A stretch of DNA of 64,000 nucleotides from Euptelea pleiosperma (Eukaryota; Streptophyta; Magnoliopsida; Ranunculales; Eupteleaceae): positions 4,023,259 through 4,087,258 of the forward strand of contig CM068553.1 in the NCBI GenBank assembly GCA_035048495.1, read 5' to 3'. The notes beneath the pieces were generated by a model. The model searched no databases. It saw nothing but the letters and a program-made list of their open reading frames with translations, and had not been told where the DNA came from. Shown in pieces: positions 51,101 to 62,638 of this stretch; positions within the stretch are counted from its first letter, which is position 1, and the number at the start of each line of letters is the position of its first letter. A program made the position numbers and the translations under genes.

Positions 51101-53349
51101 GAAAAGGTGAAATAACTACATCCAAAACCCTTCTAAGTCTAGAAGCCAAAGTCTTAAATATAATCTTATAGGAACTATCCACCAAGCTGATCGGTCTATA
51201 ATCTGAGATGTTGTATGCCCCTATTTTCTAGGGAATCAAGGCAATAAAATATTGGTAGAACAATAACCAAGATATTGTCCTCCTTGAACTCCCACACTAC
51301 CCTCATAAAATCATGGCCCACCACATCCCAACAATGACTAAAGAAGGCCAAGGAAATACCGTCCGGTCCTAGAGCTTCATCCCCTTCCATGGATCTAATA
51401 GTGTCCAAGATTTCCTCTTCCTTCCTTTATTTATTTTTTGATAAATAAAAAGTATATTAACTTATTGGTCTCTCCAACCACCTTCTTTGATCCAGAGAGA
51501 TATAGTCGAACTGCCATCAATCTAAATACTAGATATGAAGCTATCTCTCCTTCCGGCATTAGCTATGTGGTAAAAAAAATCTGCTGTTATTACCCCCTTC
51601 TTTTATCCACCTCATCCTTGATTTTTACTTCCAGCTAATCTCCTCCATTATGGCAATACTCCGAAACTCACCTTGGAGATTTGATCCATCACCCCTCCTC
51701 CAAGGACAAAAAGGTCTCTTCTTCCTTATAGTCTGACTCGAAAATCTTTTTCATCACAACCTTCAGATTCAGGTCTACCCTCCCAAACTCCTTATTCCAC
51801 CCTATGATTTTCTCCTTCAGAGCTTTAAGTTTTCTATGAAAACCCAAACCCGCTATCCCTTCAAAAGACATCACATTCCACCATTCCCCCACCTTCACTT
51901 TAAAATCCACCTTCTGAAGTCACGTTCTCGAAACAAAATGGCGTCGAAAATCTGCCGATCCCTTCACAATTCAGTAGTAGAGAAACGTAAATGACCGCAA
52001 GATGTTGTGACTAAGACAGCTGAAAGATTGAAAATTGGTCCTTTACTCCTTTCATTCTAAACTTGAAATTTTAAGAAAGGCCGGGGTTATCTCTGAAGAT
52101 AAGAGATCATTGCCATGAGGAGCACTTCACCAGTTTCTCTATCGCGGGCAACCCGGGGCCTCTATCTTCCATTTATTTAGGTTTGACATTTTCAAACACA
52201 TACGATATTTTAACACAATGATAGCATTATAGTGACGCACTTATAAAAAAAATAACATTATAGTGACACATTAGACAACATAATAGTTTGAATTTTGAAC
52301 AATATGATCCAATATAAAAACAAGGAAAACATCGACAATAAATTTTGTGGGCAAGTCCACAAGAGAGTTAGAGACTTACAAGAATTCCTTCGAGATCCTT
52401 GGAAGAATATGCATTGACAAGCTTCCCCCTCTCTCTTTTCTTGTATCTGATCAAGATTGAAAGTAAATAAAAAATGGACAATAACTAAAAAAGAAAAAAT
52501 TAATATACAAGTAAAAAAATAGTAGAAGAAACTCAATTGACCTCCCCTGTGGCCGAGTAGCCTTAACTACTTGATCCTGATCCTCTTTAGATGTATCGTT
52601 CTCTATGTTTACTCGACAATCGTCTTTCTCGGGAACTGCTAAGTACAAAGATAATCCTCGTCAAACCAATCCAGGATAAGAAGGAGAATAGAACAACGCT
52701 CTAATTTTAATTTACCTTCACGATCATGTTCTGCTACTTGCTGCAAAATTACAAAATTAACAAAAAAAAATCCATATAAGCGCTAACGAGTATATCAAAT
52801 GTTGTTTAATGTGGTAAGAAGAACAAATGAATAAGCATTACCACTTTCAATCTTTTAAGAATATCGTCGAATTGCGATGTATCGAATGCCCAATTGTTAG
52901 TAACCTTGTCCAAACCAACTCCTATAAGAAATATTGGAACAGAGAATTAAGCAAAATTCATACAGCAAACACAGAGATACGTTAACTATGGAATTAACTA
53001 GAAAATAGTGATAAAATAAAACCTGTAGTGTCTTGTTTGTTTTTAACTTTGACATGTCCCTTAATTCCTTGTTTGTCTTTCCCAAGTCCTTCGCCTTCTT
53101 CCCATCCCTATAGACTCATGCACATATTTAAGATGAAAACATGGATATTTTAAAACTAGGTTGTATAAGTCCCCAATTTGGCGGTGAAGCTGAAAAAACC
53201 CTAAAAAGGTTTAATTTTTGGTTTGTTTGGGAAGTTTTAAGGAACCGAAAGATTCAGAGAGGGAAACTCACCATTTGTTTCATGAGGCGGAAGGCAGCGG
53301 ACTTTCTGGCGACTCCGACGTAGCAGAGCGGAGCTTCGGGTGCCGCCAT
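45125..53349 (-). CDS. PINX1: PINX1-like G-patch protein
   Basis: Eleven coding exons on the minus strand: 53272-53349, 53023-53107, 52842-52921, 52716-52740, 52542-52638, 52380-52446, 49235-49331, 47608-47792, 45861-46088, 45669-45785 and 45125-45190 (TGA). They give 374 residues. The G-patch lies at about residues 21-70 ([38 protein letters not shown]), followed by [17 protein letters not shown]. Further conserved blocks are [53 protein letters not shown] and [12 protein letters not shown], then a K/S-rich tail. In yeast and animals, PinX1/Gno1 binds the DEAH helicase Prp43/DHX15 through its G-patch, works in nucleolar rRNA and snoRNA maturation and inhibits telomerase. The plant role is inferred. 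A 68-nt candidate cassette exon at 48515-48582 is left out because it breaks the frame. Intron 6 (3 kb) contains a LINE relic. Confidence 0.88.
48515..48582 (-). other. Candidate poison (frame-breaking) cassette exon of the PINX1-like gene
   Basis: On the minus strand a good acceptor (GCTCTTTCCAG) and a donor (GG|GTAACT) bound 68 nt. Read in phase after exon 7 it gives [18 protein letters not shown] and then a TGA stop. Its length is not a multiple of 3. It looks exon-like (serine-rich and acidic), but skipping it restores the expected protein. Confidence 0.35.
48683..49064. repeat. Tandem duplication of about 196 bp in PINX1-like intron 7
   Basis: TTTTAGGCGTTGAAGGCC through CAATTCAAACTG is present twice, with a 196-bp offset (AGGCGTTGAAG at 48686 and 48882). 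The copies differ at only a few positions, so the duplication is young. It lies next to the candidate cassette exon. Confidence 0.9.
50200..51940 (-). mobile_element. LINE relic in PINX1-like intron 6
   Basis: Broken minus-strand frames show reverse-transcriptase signatures in the right order: [19 protein letters not shown] and [16 protein letters not shown] (51689-51910), [19 protein letters not shown] (51280-51400), [19 protein letters not shown] then SPFQGA (51070-51185), and [18 protein letters not shown] (50330-50410). Many stops and frameshifts interrupt it. The element runs in the same direction as the host gene. Confidence 0.85.
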
Positions 53350-53363
53350 GTCTTCCTCCGCCC

Positions 53364-53385
53364 AGAGAGAGAGAGAGAGAGAGAG
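53364..53385. repeat. (AG)n microsatellite in the PINX1-like 5' leader
   Basis: An AG run 15 bp upstream of the PINX1-like ATG (a CT run on its coding strand). CT-rich 5' leaders are common in plant genes. Confidence 0.9.
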
Positions 53386-54230
53386 GAGGGGGGGTTGATC
53401 AGAATTAAAATGGTGGGTTGTGTTAGCTAATCGGGACCGTTAGATGTGTGATGTTTTAGGGCATTGACTGGAAAAAATTCAAAGATACGGTAGGTGGGCA
53501 TGTAAAAAATTCCCTAGAAAATTATGGGTCGTTAATAGTTTAACATATGGTTTTTAAAACGGCCCTTTAAACGGTAACGCCCCCAAGCCCGTTTCCGATA
53601 AAACCGTTTAAACAGGTTTTGACCCTTTGAATTCCGTTTTCTATTTAAACGGCGGTTAAAATCATTTAACATCCGTTAAATTCTTAAAAATTTTGTGAAA
53701 AAAACTGCGATTAAATCTGTTAAATTCCGAGTTTTTTTTTTTAAATTTTCAAAATTTGAATTTCAGCACCATTTTTTCTATTAAAATCCGTTAAATTCTA
53801 TTTTTTCATTTTTGCCCCTGGCCATTTCAATCCATTTTAATGCCGTTTTAATGGTAATGCCCCTAGTCCGTTAAAACGGCCTCCTTTAAACCTTGGTTTA
53901 ACCTTCCTTTTCTTTTCTTCACTTTTCTTTCTTCTCTTCCTTTTAGGACACGTAGGTGGTGTTTGGTAACGAAAGTTAGGAATGTCGAAATGGATTCTTT
54001 TTTTTTTGTGAGGATGGTTACCATAGTATGGACGATACACAATGCGTTAGGATTGCCCAACATGATCTTTATGGGACCATAGGGGTGTAAGAATTGGATG
54101 TAAGAAATAGGGCGCAGCTTCCGGGCACAAGGGCCATACAAACCAAACAAAACGGCCCTGCGGAGCTTTCCCCCCGTCACCTCCATGTGAAAAAAAAAAA
54201 AAAATCAAAACCGAAAGGGAAACACTCGTA

Positions 54231-54975
54231 ATAATAAAAACGGAAAATTTCTAAAAAGAAAACAAATTTTAATCTATTTACAAAATAAAAATAAATTTCC
54301 GACATTCCCAAAAAAAATAACTAAACCCCTTTGGAATGGCGTTTCTCCCTGACAGATATAAAAAGTGAAAAGACCGGACAAAAGACTGGACAAAAGCAGA
54401 AAAAGCTGACAGACGCCCTTTAAAAGGGCGTTTGCCCATAGAGGAGTAAAACTTTTGTCCCGATACAAGCCACATGGCATACTCTTATCGGACGATGACC
54501 GTATGGATGTTTGGCAAATCAGTAGGTGGACCTACACACCAAAAAAGAAACATGATTAGTGGTTTATAAGCGTTGGATTGAAGTTATTTCCATGGGTTGA
54601 TTTTAATCGTACGAATTTGAGCATTATTTGAGTGCAAAGATCCAAAGGTTGTAAATTAGTATCAGGCTGATTTTTGGACTAAGGTTCATCAAGGGACTGA
54701 TCAAACATCCATATGGTCAGCGTCCACTAAGAGTGTGCCACATTGCTCGTATTGGGACAAAAGTTTTACTTCTCTATGGGAAACGCCATTTTAAAGGGCA
54801 TCTGTTAGGTACAGCCTTTAAAAGCTACTTTTGTCAGGAGATTTATTTTTGTCAAGGAGAAATGCCATTTCAAAGGGCGTCTAGTTATTTTTTTTGGGAT
54901 TGTCAAAATTTAATTTTTGTTTTTGTAAATAGATTAAAGTTTTTTTCTTTTTAGAAATTTTTCGTAATAAAAAAA
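54231..54975. mobile_element. Composite foldback element with a MITE at its centre
   Basis: The outer arms pair AAAACGGAAAATTTC, AAAAAGAAAACAAATTTTAA and TCTATTTACAAAA (left) with TTTTGTAAATAGATTAAAG, TTTTTAGAAATTTTTCG and AAAAACGG-type sequence (right). Inner arms pair GGAGTAAAACTTTTGTCCCG with GGGACAAAAGTTTTACTTCT. The middle (about 54470-54758) is a GAGCCACGTGGCACACTC-family MITE. Palindromes occur at 54413-54431 (ACGCCCTTTAAAAGGGCGT), 54783-54801 and 54862-54880. Confidence 0.8.
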
Positions 54976-55705
54976 ACGGAAAATTGCATAAAAGAAAACT
55001 AACTTTAATTCATTTACAAAAAAGAATACAAGTTTTTGCAAATCCCAAAAAAGAAAACGAAACGCTCTTTAAAAGGGCGTTTCATGACGTGGCACATGTT
55101 TATTAAAAAAACGCTCTTTAAAAGGGCTTTTTTCTGACAAACGCACTTTTAAAAGGCGTTTTTCAGTAATAAACGTCTTTTTGAAAAACGTCTGTCAGTG
55201 TCAGTCCGACATCTGACAACCTGACAGACGTTATTTTAAAGGGCGTGTGTCAGTAGAAAACGCCCTTTTAAAGGGCGTTTTTTACTGACAAACGCCCTTT
55301 TAAAGGGCGTTTTTTGATACCCCAAATTTTACGCCTATTTTGGCGTACCCAGAAGATGAATCAATGGCTGATTTTTGGTGAGGATGATCTCTACGGTGAG
55401 GAGATCATCCTCACAAAAATTCAGATCATTCCGATATTCGTAGATTGGTTTAGAAGTTGAGGAATTATGGGACGTTTTTTTAAATTTTCTCAAGAATAAA
55501 CGCCCTTTAAAAGGGCGTTTGTCAGACGTGTCAGCCATCAGTCATTCGTTAGTCAGTCGACGACTGATTGGACTGACAGCAGATGAAACGCCCTTTGAAA
55601 GGGCGTTTCGTTTTCTTTTTTGGGATTTGCAAAAAGTTGTATTCTTTTTTGTAAATATATTAAAGTTTATTTTCTTTTCTGCAATTTTCCGTAAAAAAAA
55701 ACCTA
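54966..55705. mobile_element. Second foldback element with an array of CGCCCTTTAAAAGGGCG palindromes
   Basis: The arms 54966-55090 and 55585-55705 are reverse complements: GGAAAATTGCATAAAAGAAA, CAAATCCCAAAAAAGAAAAC and CGAAACG pair with the right-side partners. The loop contains palindromes at 55111, 55141, 55218, 55260, 55292 and 55500. Two more lie in the arms (55062, 55588). The loop also includes part of the 60361 MITE family (about 55320-55455). No open frame of note. Confidence 0.8.
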
Positions 55706-55908
55706 TGCATTTGGTGTGTTGTGCATCATGTCAATGCAAACAGAAGAAGTGACTGGGAAAGAGCTTTCCATGAACCCAAACACCGTATTTTATCCCTGTT
55801 ATTCTTCCAACCCAAACAACACACAAGTTCTTATTGTAAACTAATTTATCTAGGAGATATAATTTTCCCTGCACCCAACCACTCTTTTATCAGATTGGGA
55901 TGATTGAT

Positions 55909-56320
55909 CATTATTTGAGGTACAAAGATCCAAAGGCTGATTTTTGTTTTGTAGGTGCACTTAGGGATTGGAAAAACATCCATACAGTCAGAGTCATCTA
56001 AGAGTGTGGCACGTGGCTCATATTGCACACTGTCATCTAAGTTTTACTAGAGGCCGATGACAGGGGGCAATGAGCTAGGGAATGCCACACTCTTAGAGGA
56101 CTCTGACCGTACGGATGTTTTTCCAATCCCTAGGTGGACCTAGAAACCAAAAATCAGCCTGATTAGTGATTTCTAGACGTTGGATTGGAATTATTTTCAT
56201 GGGTTGATCTATAAGTGAGAATTTGAGCATTATTGACCATTATTTGAGGTACAAAGATCCAAAGGTTTGAAATCACTAATCAAACTGATTTTTGGTTTGT
56301 ATTGCGCCTTGTGATCAAAG
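55909..56320. mobile_element. Two rearranged MITE pieces upstream of DDA1
   Basis: 55909-56040 is a right half (TTATTTGAGGTACAAAGATC, CATCCATACAGTCAGAGTC, GTGGCACGTGGCTCATATTG). 56055-56320 starts anew with a left half (GCCACACTCTTAGAGGACTC, GACCGTACGGATG) and runs to a truncated right half. The order right, left, centre indicates nested insertion or unequal recombination of GAGCCACGTGGCACACTC-family elements. Confidence 0.7.
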
Positions 56321-56689
56321 TTTTACTCGAGAGGAGTACAGAGGGATCAGGAGGTTTTATTTTCATGCAATAACGGGGCCCACCGAATGGACAGTCTGGA
56401 TAAGAATGCGTACCACTTGGGGAATATCGCCACTTATTATTAGGGCAGTCAAGGTTGTCATAATGCCGGTAACATTTTATTATACTACTCCCTCAGTGCG
56501 AACCCTAAAAATCGTTAAAAAAGGGTTTATGATGTCATTAATACTCAACGACGGCTCACATTGTGGGACTTCTTGGTAATTTCTGTAACAAAACTGGAGA
56601 CAGTACCTGGAAACAGCGGCACCTGTGTTACGAGTGTTTTGTCAAAGAGAACTCCATTCTTCGCAACTCTCTCTCTCAAACAGATTTTG

Positions 56690-59600
56690 ATGGGGTCTCT
56701 GCTTGGCGATTGGCCTTCCTTCGATCCTCACAACTTCAGTCAACTTCGACCCTCCGATCCCGCTAATCCTTCTGTAAGTTCTACTTGATCGCATGAAATC
56801 TATGTTCAATTTTAATCACAAGTTTTCATTTTCTTTAGTTAAAGCTTTTACGTTGTTTATTTTGATTTGATTTGATTTCCCTTTTATTCATCTTTGCATG
56901 ATCATTGCAGCTTTTCTTCGTTGAATTCTCTGATAAATAGAAATTTTAATTCTTTCGTGTTCTCTTTCTTCGTGCTCATGAGTGATTGGGGTTCTCTGGG
57001 CTCCATTAATTTCTAGGGTTTCCGGACTTTCTTATTTGAATTAGAGTTTCGAATTTCAAATTCTCCGAGAATTATAGTATTAGTATACGCTCAATTTTTT
57101 TTGATGAGTATAAACTTTATTGAGGGCCAACGCCGAAAGAGACAAAAGCCTAAGCTAGAGAGGTCGAGATGACCTACACTAGACTAAGGCTAAACAAGCA
57201 AAATTACAAGCAAGAACACCCAGCTAACTACCATCCCGAGAACATAAAAGATTCCAACGGAAGACAAAGTCTTCAAAGAACAAACCCCTGCATTCCGGAA
57301 ACGCCTTAGACCAAAGGATCATCATCCCCTTGATGCTGAGAACAATGGCATACAAGTCTGCTTGCTTGCTTTCAAAAACTCTATGATTTCTCTTCGTCCA
57401 AAGACCCCAAATAATCGCGCGAGGGAGCATCCTCTATTGAACACTTCCTCTGGCAGAAAAAGCTTTGGATTTCAAGCAAAGAAAGAGGGTCATAAGAGAG
57501 ACCAACATAGCCCAACTCATAGCTCCAGACCTCCCTAGCCATGTCACAATGTAATTAAAGATGATCCACAGATTCTCCACTGTTTCTACACATCCAACAG
57601 TAATCAACCATGGTGGACCCTCTAGACATCAGATGATCCACTGTTAGAATCTTATCTAGAGAAGCTTCCCAAGCAAAGAAAGCCACTTTAGTATGGATCT
57701 TGGATCTCCATACCAAAGACACCGGAAAAGGAGTCCCCTCTGAACTTTGTAATGCATCATAGAAAGATTTAACCAAGAATGACCCGCCTTTAGTCCAAAT
57801 CCAAATCCTTCTATTATAAACCGGAGGCTGGAGGTGGATATCCTGCAACATGGATATCAATCTAGATGAAAGTTCAATTTTCCAATCAGTAAGATTTCTC
57901 CTAAAACCCAAATTCCACCTATCTTCCTCCCCTTCATTTTGAAAACAATCCTGAATAGACCAATTTTTCCGCTTGGAAATAGAGTAAAGTTCCAGAAAAT
58001 CCACTTGAAAGGGATTGTCTCCACACTAGTGTCCTCCCATAATCTGATTCTATTTCTAGATCCTACCTCGAATCAAACCCATTAACACTACACCCATATG
58101 AGCTCCTAACCACGTAGCTTTCCCAGCTAAAGGTAGAGACACCCCACTTTTTTACAGTAACCATTCTCCAGAAGATGGCAAACTCATCCCTGAAATTCCA
58201 TAACTGTGGGTACCATATTTTTTACACAAATCTCAAGGACCAATTGGTACGTATCTCGAGGTGTGTGTTTCTCGAGGATATTTCGAAGGGTGCATCACTC
58301 CTAATATACACTCAACTACATTGTAGCAATACTGATATACACTAGAACAATTCCCTTAACCAATTAACCACTTACGGTTACACTCAACTCCCTCAACTTC
58401 ATACAGTTATTTCTACTTGTTGGAAATCTTTTCCTATATATAGAGCTCTCCATCGATGGAGGAGAAGATGATTTTTTTTTTTGATCTTCTTTATGGATTA
58501 AGAACTGTAACAAAACAAAGAGAACTGTAACACTTGAATGAGAATAGTGAATTGCCTCTACCGATGAGGCCGATGACGTAGTCGACTGGATTCCAACGAT
58601 GAACCTTGTCAAAATGGTTGTCTCTTCAATTTTCAGATTCTTTGATGCTTCTCGATCTATTTTTAACTAATTTGTTGATGTGCGTGCAAATCTCGAGGAT
58701 AATCGATGGCTATATTTACATCTCGGATTTTGCACCCACAATAACCATTTGCTCAGAAGAGCAAGATTCATAGGTTTGATATGTTTGATCCCCAAGCCCC
58801 CTTTGGCCTTGGCCTTGCAAATCCTATTCCATCGCACCAAATGAATCTTATGTTCTTTCATACTCCCATTCCACAAGAAGTCCCTAATAATCTTTTCTAG
58901 AGTAAGCAACACAGTCCTCGGAATCAATAACATGGACATATAATAAATGGGTAAACTCGAGAAAGCTTTTAATCAACACCAATCTACCACCTTTGGAGAG
59001 ATTCTGGACTTTCACATAGCTAGTCTCCTCCTGAAGCAATAATTTTATACACATTGCCCACCAAACTAATGGGTCTGTAATCCAATATATCATCTCCTTT
59101 ATTTTTTGAGATCATGGCAATAAAAGTGCTATTGGAAGTGTAATCCAGGAAACCCTCTTGTAATTCTGCCACAACTCCCATAAAGTCCGCACCAAAGATC
59201 TCCCAACATTGCTTGTAGAAGGCTATAGTAAAGCCATCGGGACCTGGGGCCTTATCGTTAGCCAAATTGATAGAACATTCACCACCTCATCCTCCCTGAT
59301 GGGTCTCTCCAACCTCTCCTTGTCTGCCACCTTGATTTGGCCAAACTGAAGCCCCTCCAAATAGGGTCTGACAGAAGCTATCTCAGCATATAGATCAGAG
59401 TAGAACTTAACCACCCCATCTCTGATGCTACCTTCATCCTCCTTCATGACTCGGTATTGTCTCTTAGTCGCTACTGCATGATGTAGACTACGACTTAGGT
59501 GTTTTTTTTTATAAGGGCTACGACTTAGTTGTGGCATATAAGGATTTAGGGTCGAGAATTATTGATCTCCATGTGGAACCCGAAGGTTGTTAGTCCAAAA

Positions 59601-62600
59601 AATTAGAATAAATTTATACATATAAATCTTAAAAATTGGATCTTTCTGGATGATTGAATACACATCCGATGAACTAGCACGTTCCCATTCTAGAATCTTG
59701 CAATGTAATTTTGATATTATATTTGGATTGATTGTTGGATCTTAGTTGGCAGATGTCTGGGTCTGAAAACAGATAATGGTTCAAGAAATGACGCATGTAG
59801 AGGGGTCCATCTTATTTTGCCTTCCAAATTAGATATGTTCGGAACTTGTAACGTTTCTGTTTACAATTGAAATTATCAACTTATGTCATGATCCAAACTC
59901 CAAAGCTGCAGATCTCCTATACCAAACCACTTTGCAACAATTAATATCTTCCATGTAGTCGATGACCTTGATTGCTTGCCACTTGATATGATACATTCTC
60001 TCAAATTACTTCTTCACATGAGCGGAGATCCTGGATTAGATGGATAAGTTACATTGGCTGTGGTTTTATGGAGATTTGTGTACTTTAAGTGGTTACATTG
60101 GATTTATGTGAGCTGCTTTATGTGTGCATATGTCAAGAGCACAACTCGAGTGACTGCCCTTTGCTCTCTATTTTACTAAAGTCACATATTTTGCTTTTCC
60201 AAAATGACCATGTGTATTAAAAGTTAAAATGACTTTTTAAGGGATTAATTTTTAAGTTCATTTGTTAAGGGAATAATGAGACATAAATCCGAGCAAAATC
60301 CTTTTTTTTTCTCATCGCTTTAAAACTAAAGGCACATATGTAAGGAGAGTAATTTTTAAAGGGTCGGGCTCAAGGGACCCCCATTTCTGACCCCCATCTT
60401 GGCATACCCACATCGAAGATGAATCAATGGCTGATTTTTGGTGAGGATGATCTCTATGATGAGGAGATCATCCTCAAAAAAATTCAAATCATTCTGATAT
60501 TCATAGACTCGTTTAGAAGTTGAAGCATTAGAGACCGTTGATTTTTACCGTGTAACTTTAAAACCACATTTGATGGGGTTAGAAATTTCAGAATGGGCTG
60601 ATTTTTTGTTGGGGTGATCTATATGGTGAGGTTATCATCCCCACCAAAAATCAGCCATTGATTCATCTTTTACGTGGGTACGCCAAGATGGGGGTCAAAA
60701 AAGGGGGTCAGAAATGGGGGTCCCTTGAGCCCGACCCATTTTTAACTGAATCACACTCGGTCAACTACATATAATCTGCAAAACAACATGCAGGCTGAGG
60801 CAACTAATAAGTTTTTTCTGAAGATCTTATAAGGCAAACCATCTAGCAAAACCAGAAATATTAGCTTATGAAGTTAATCTTTGTTTCGTGTGTTGTAAAG
60901 AACTTAGGTGCAATCCAGTACTAGTTTTTTTCTTTGTTTTTGAAGATTTTGTAGAAGATCATAACTTTCAACTCATATTTTGGTTTGCAACAAAAATAGG
61001 CCCGATAGAAAATTCTTGCCAAGGTCTTTCTGACTTATGTTTTGTTTAGTTATCATCTTATTGATCTTTCCAAGATCATTACCTGCATTGAATTTACCTT
61101 CACTATATGCTTCTGTCTATACATATAGGGTTATCATAGCATCAGCATGACACTTTTAGTATAATTATATTATATTTAATCACTAAAAAAAACTATGGTA
61201 TTCATGTTTTTACATTAAGAAGCTTCCAGTTTTGTAACAGCAGTATGCAAATAACCTATACAATGCAAGCATTCAACCTTGCAGGTTATTACAATATTGC
61301 AGTTCCACATGACGTATAGAAACATTGCTACCATAGGAAGATAAATCGTACCAAGACTGATAATAGAAGCTTTCAGCCATTAAAAAGAATGAAGGCCAAT
61401 GCTGAACTTAACTTGATCAATGTTCAAAAGCATGGCATTGGGTCTTAGAATTAGTTTGATAGTTGTTTTAGTGGATAGCCGAGCATGGGGTTTAGATGAA
61501 GTTTGATGTAAAACTTGCCTGCACGACAAGGCAATTATTAGCTCATTTTCTTCCTTTACTTTTTTTTCCCACTGTATCCCCAGTTTTACAATACTAGCAG
61601 CGGAAAATGCTTTTTTTCCTCAATTATCATGGGCAAGATCCATGTTGGTGATTTTTTCTACTTTCCAATATATGTTTTTTTTCCTATTAAACCTTCTGCA
61701 AAATAAACTTGCCTTCACCTTAACACTGTAAATCTTTGTTAATCTATTTTTCATTAGGTCGATCCTCCTTTTTCCTTTTTCCTTGCTCTTTGGTCATATG
61801 CCTTTACTCTAGCTAATTTCTCCATGATGTTTTTCAGCAAAAATCCTAGAAAAAAGTATTCTGACCCAGTGGTTTTCTACATATCTTTTTTATTCTGAAA
61901 AGTCTTACCTATAAATGAATTCTGAAAAACACGACTTCTTTGTGTTTACCCATCAGTTTTTTCTATTCAGCTGGATTGGCATTGAGCTAAGTGAGTTTGA
62001 CCTGGCCTCGAGAAGATAGCTGAATAGTTGTGATTTTTTAAAAGTTTTGACTGTGAAATAGAGAACACATTACCTAAATACCTAAATAGAATCGGAAGAT
62101 TCTTTGTAATGTATATTTTATATTTTCTCGCTTGAAAGGTCACTGCACTTCGACTTCTTGGAAATTATCTCCCGAAAGACGCAAAAATCAAGCATTGTCA
62201 ACATTTCAACTGCAGGTTCATCCTGTGCAGCCTAGTTCTCATATACTACCTCTCCCTAGGTTGAGGGAAGAGTTCTCAGATGGATAAATGAGTTCAAGAT
62301 TTATTGGAAACCGAGTTTCATTCTTTTTTTAATGGTGGTTTGTTATTTTGCTGATAGGATTTTAAAGCATTTGGAATTATCTCATTTTGATATTGATTGT
62401 TAGCTTTAATCGAATTGATCGTCTATTTTCAAAAGGGTCATCTATGCTATCTTGCGTCATTTATGATTTTTGTTTCTTTTTTTCCTTCTAATAAATAAAG
62501 AAAAATTAGTCATAAATAAATAAAATATATATTAAATTGATTCATTGACCTGAAATTATTTTTCTGTCTGACTTCAGAAAATAACTCCCACCACCTATCA

Positions 62601-62638
62601 TCCTACTCATAATCGGACTAATCCACCACCAAATCAAG
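56690..62638 (+). CDS. DDA1: DET1- and DDB1-associated protein 1 (DDA1), first two coding exons
   Basis: Partial gene running off the right edge. Exon 1 (56690-56773) reads [18 protein letters not shown] then [10 protein letters not shown]. Exon 2 (62578-62638) reads [20 protein letters not shown] and ends in phase 1 at a GTACTA donor. The joined reading NPSKITPTTY is what plant DDA1 shows. The expected last exon (the TEAKNILLRHFYQ-type helix that packs on DDB1) was not found before 64000. DDA1 is a small subunit of CUL4-DDB1-DET1 E3 ligase complexes. In Arabidopsis it helps target ABA receptors for degradation. Intron 1 is 5.8 kb and contains a LINE, a solo LTR and a MITE. The ATG chosen begins the conserved [18 protein letters not shown] start. 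Confidence 0.88.
57095..59540 (-). mobile_element. LINE relic in DDA1 intron 1
   Basis: Minus-strand frames, 5' to 3' of the element: [19 protein letters not shown] (about 59430-59480), [20 protein letters not shown] and [17 protein letters not shown] (59030-59265), the strand region [20 protein letters not shown] and [20 protein letters not shown] (58780-58930), [19 protein letters not shown] and the zf-RVT-like [15 protein letters not shown] (57555-57830), then [13 protein letters not shown] (57370-57410). The element's 3' poly(A) lies at about 57099 as a T tract on the plus strand. The palm segment that should hold the catalytic FADD/YADD is missing between 59020 and 58930, so it is dead. 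A solo LTR splits it. Confidence 0.88.
58205..58740 (+). mobile_element. Solo LTR with a perfect 5-bp target duplication
   Basis: The 536-bp segment begins TGTGGGTACC and ends TTTGCACCCACA (TG...CA termini with a short inverted repeat). It is flanked by ATAAC on both sides (58200-58204 and 58741-58745). A CTATATATAGAG TATA-like box at about 58434 suggests plus orientation. It interrupts the LINE reverse-transcriptase frame, so it is younger than the LINE. No internal retrotransposon sequence is present, as expected after LTR-LTR recombination. Confidence 0.9.
60361..60737. mobile_element. Complete hAT-like MITE with long terminal inverted repeats
   Basis: The 377-bp element starts GGGTCGGGCTCAAGGGACCC and ends with its reverse complement (GGGTCCCTTGAGCCCGACCC). 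The inverted repeats continue through the word CCCCATCTTGGCATACCCAC. Flanks are ATTTTTAAA (60352-60360) and ATTTTTAAC (60738-60746), an 8- to 9-bp target duplication. The interior has GAGGAGATCATCCTC palindromes. Fragments of the family occur at 1618-2095 and 55320-55455. Confidence 0.88.

Larger units (their letters stand above)
53350..56689. other. Transposon-stacked spacer between divergent PINX1-like and DDA1 genes
   Basis: No gene was found. From left to right: a foldback with TTTAAAACGGCCCTTTAAAC and its partner GTTAAAACGGCCTCCTTTAA (about 53550-53900), the composite foldback 54231-54975, the second foldback 54966-55705 carrying a fragment of the 60361 MITE family (55320-55455), and two rearranged MITE halves (55909-56320). 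The last 350 bp contain the DDA1 5' UTR and promoter. Confidence 0.65.

Noticed and set aside
53837..54186. Minus-strand frames near the PINX1-like promoter
   Set aside because: They lie in a foldback and poly-A-rich sequence, with no conserved features.
54413..55606. Regularly recurring short palindromes considered as a CRISPR-like array
   Set aside because: Spacing is irregular, there are no uniform spacers, and the host is a plant nuclear genome. Better explained as foldback transposon parts.
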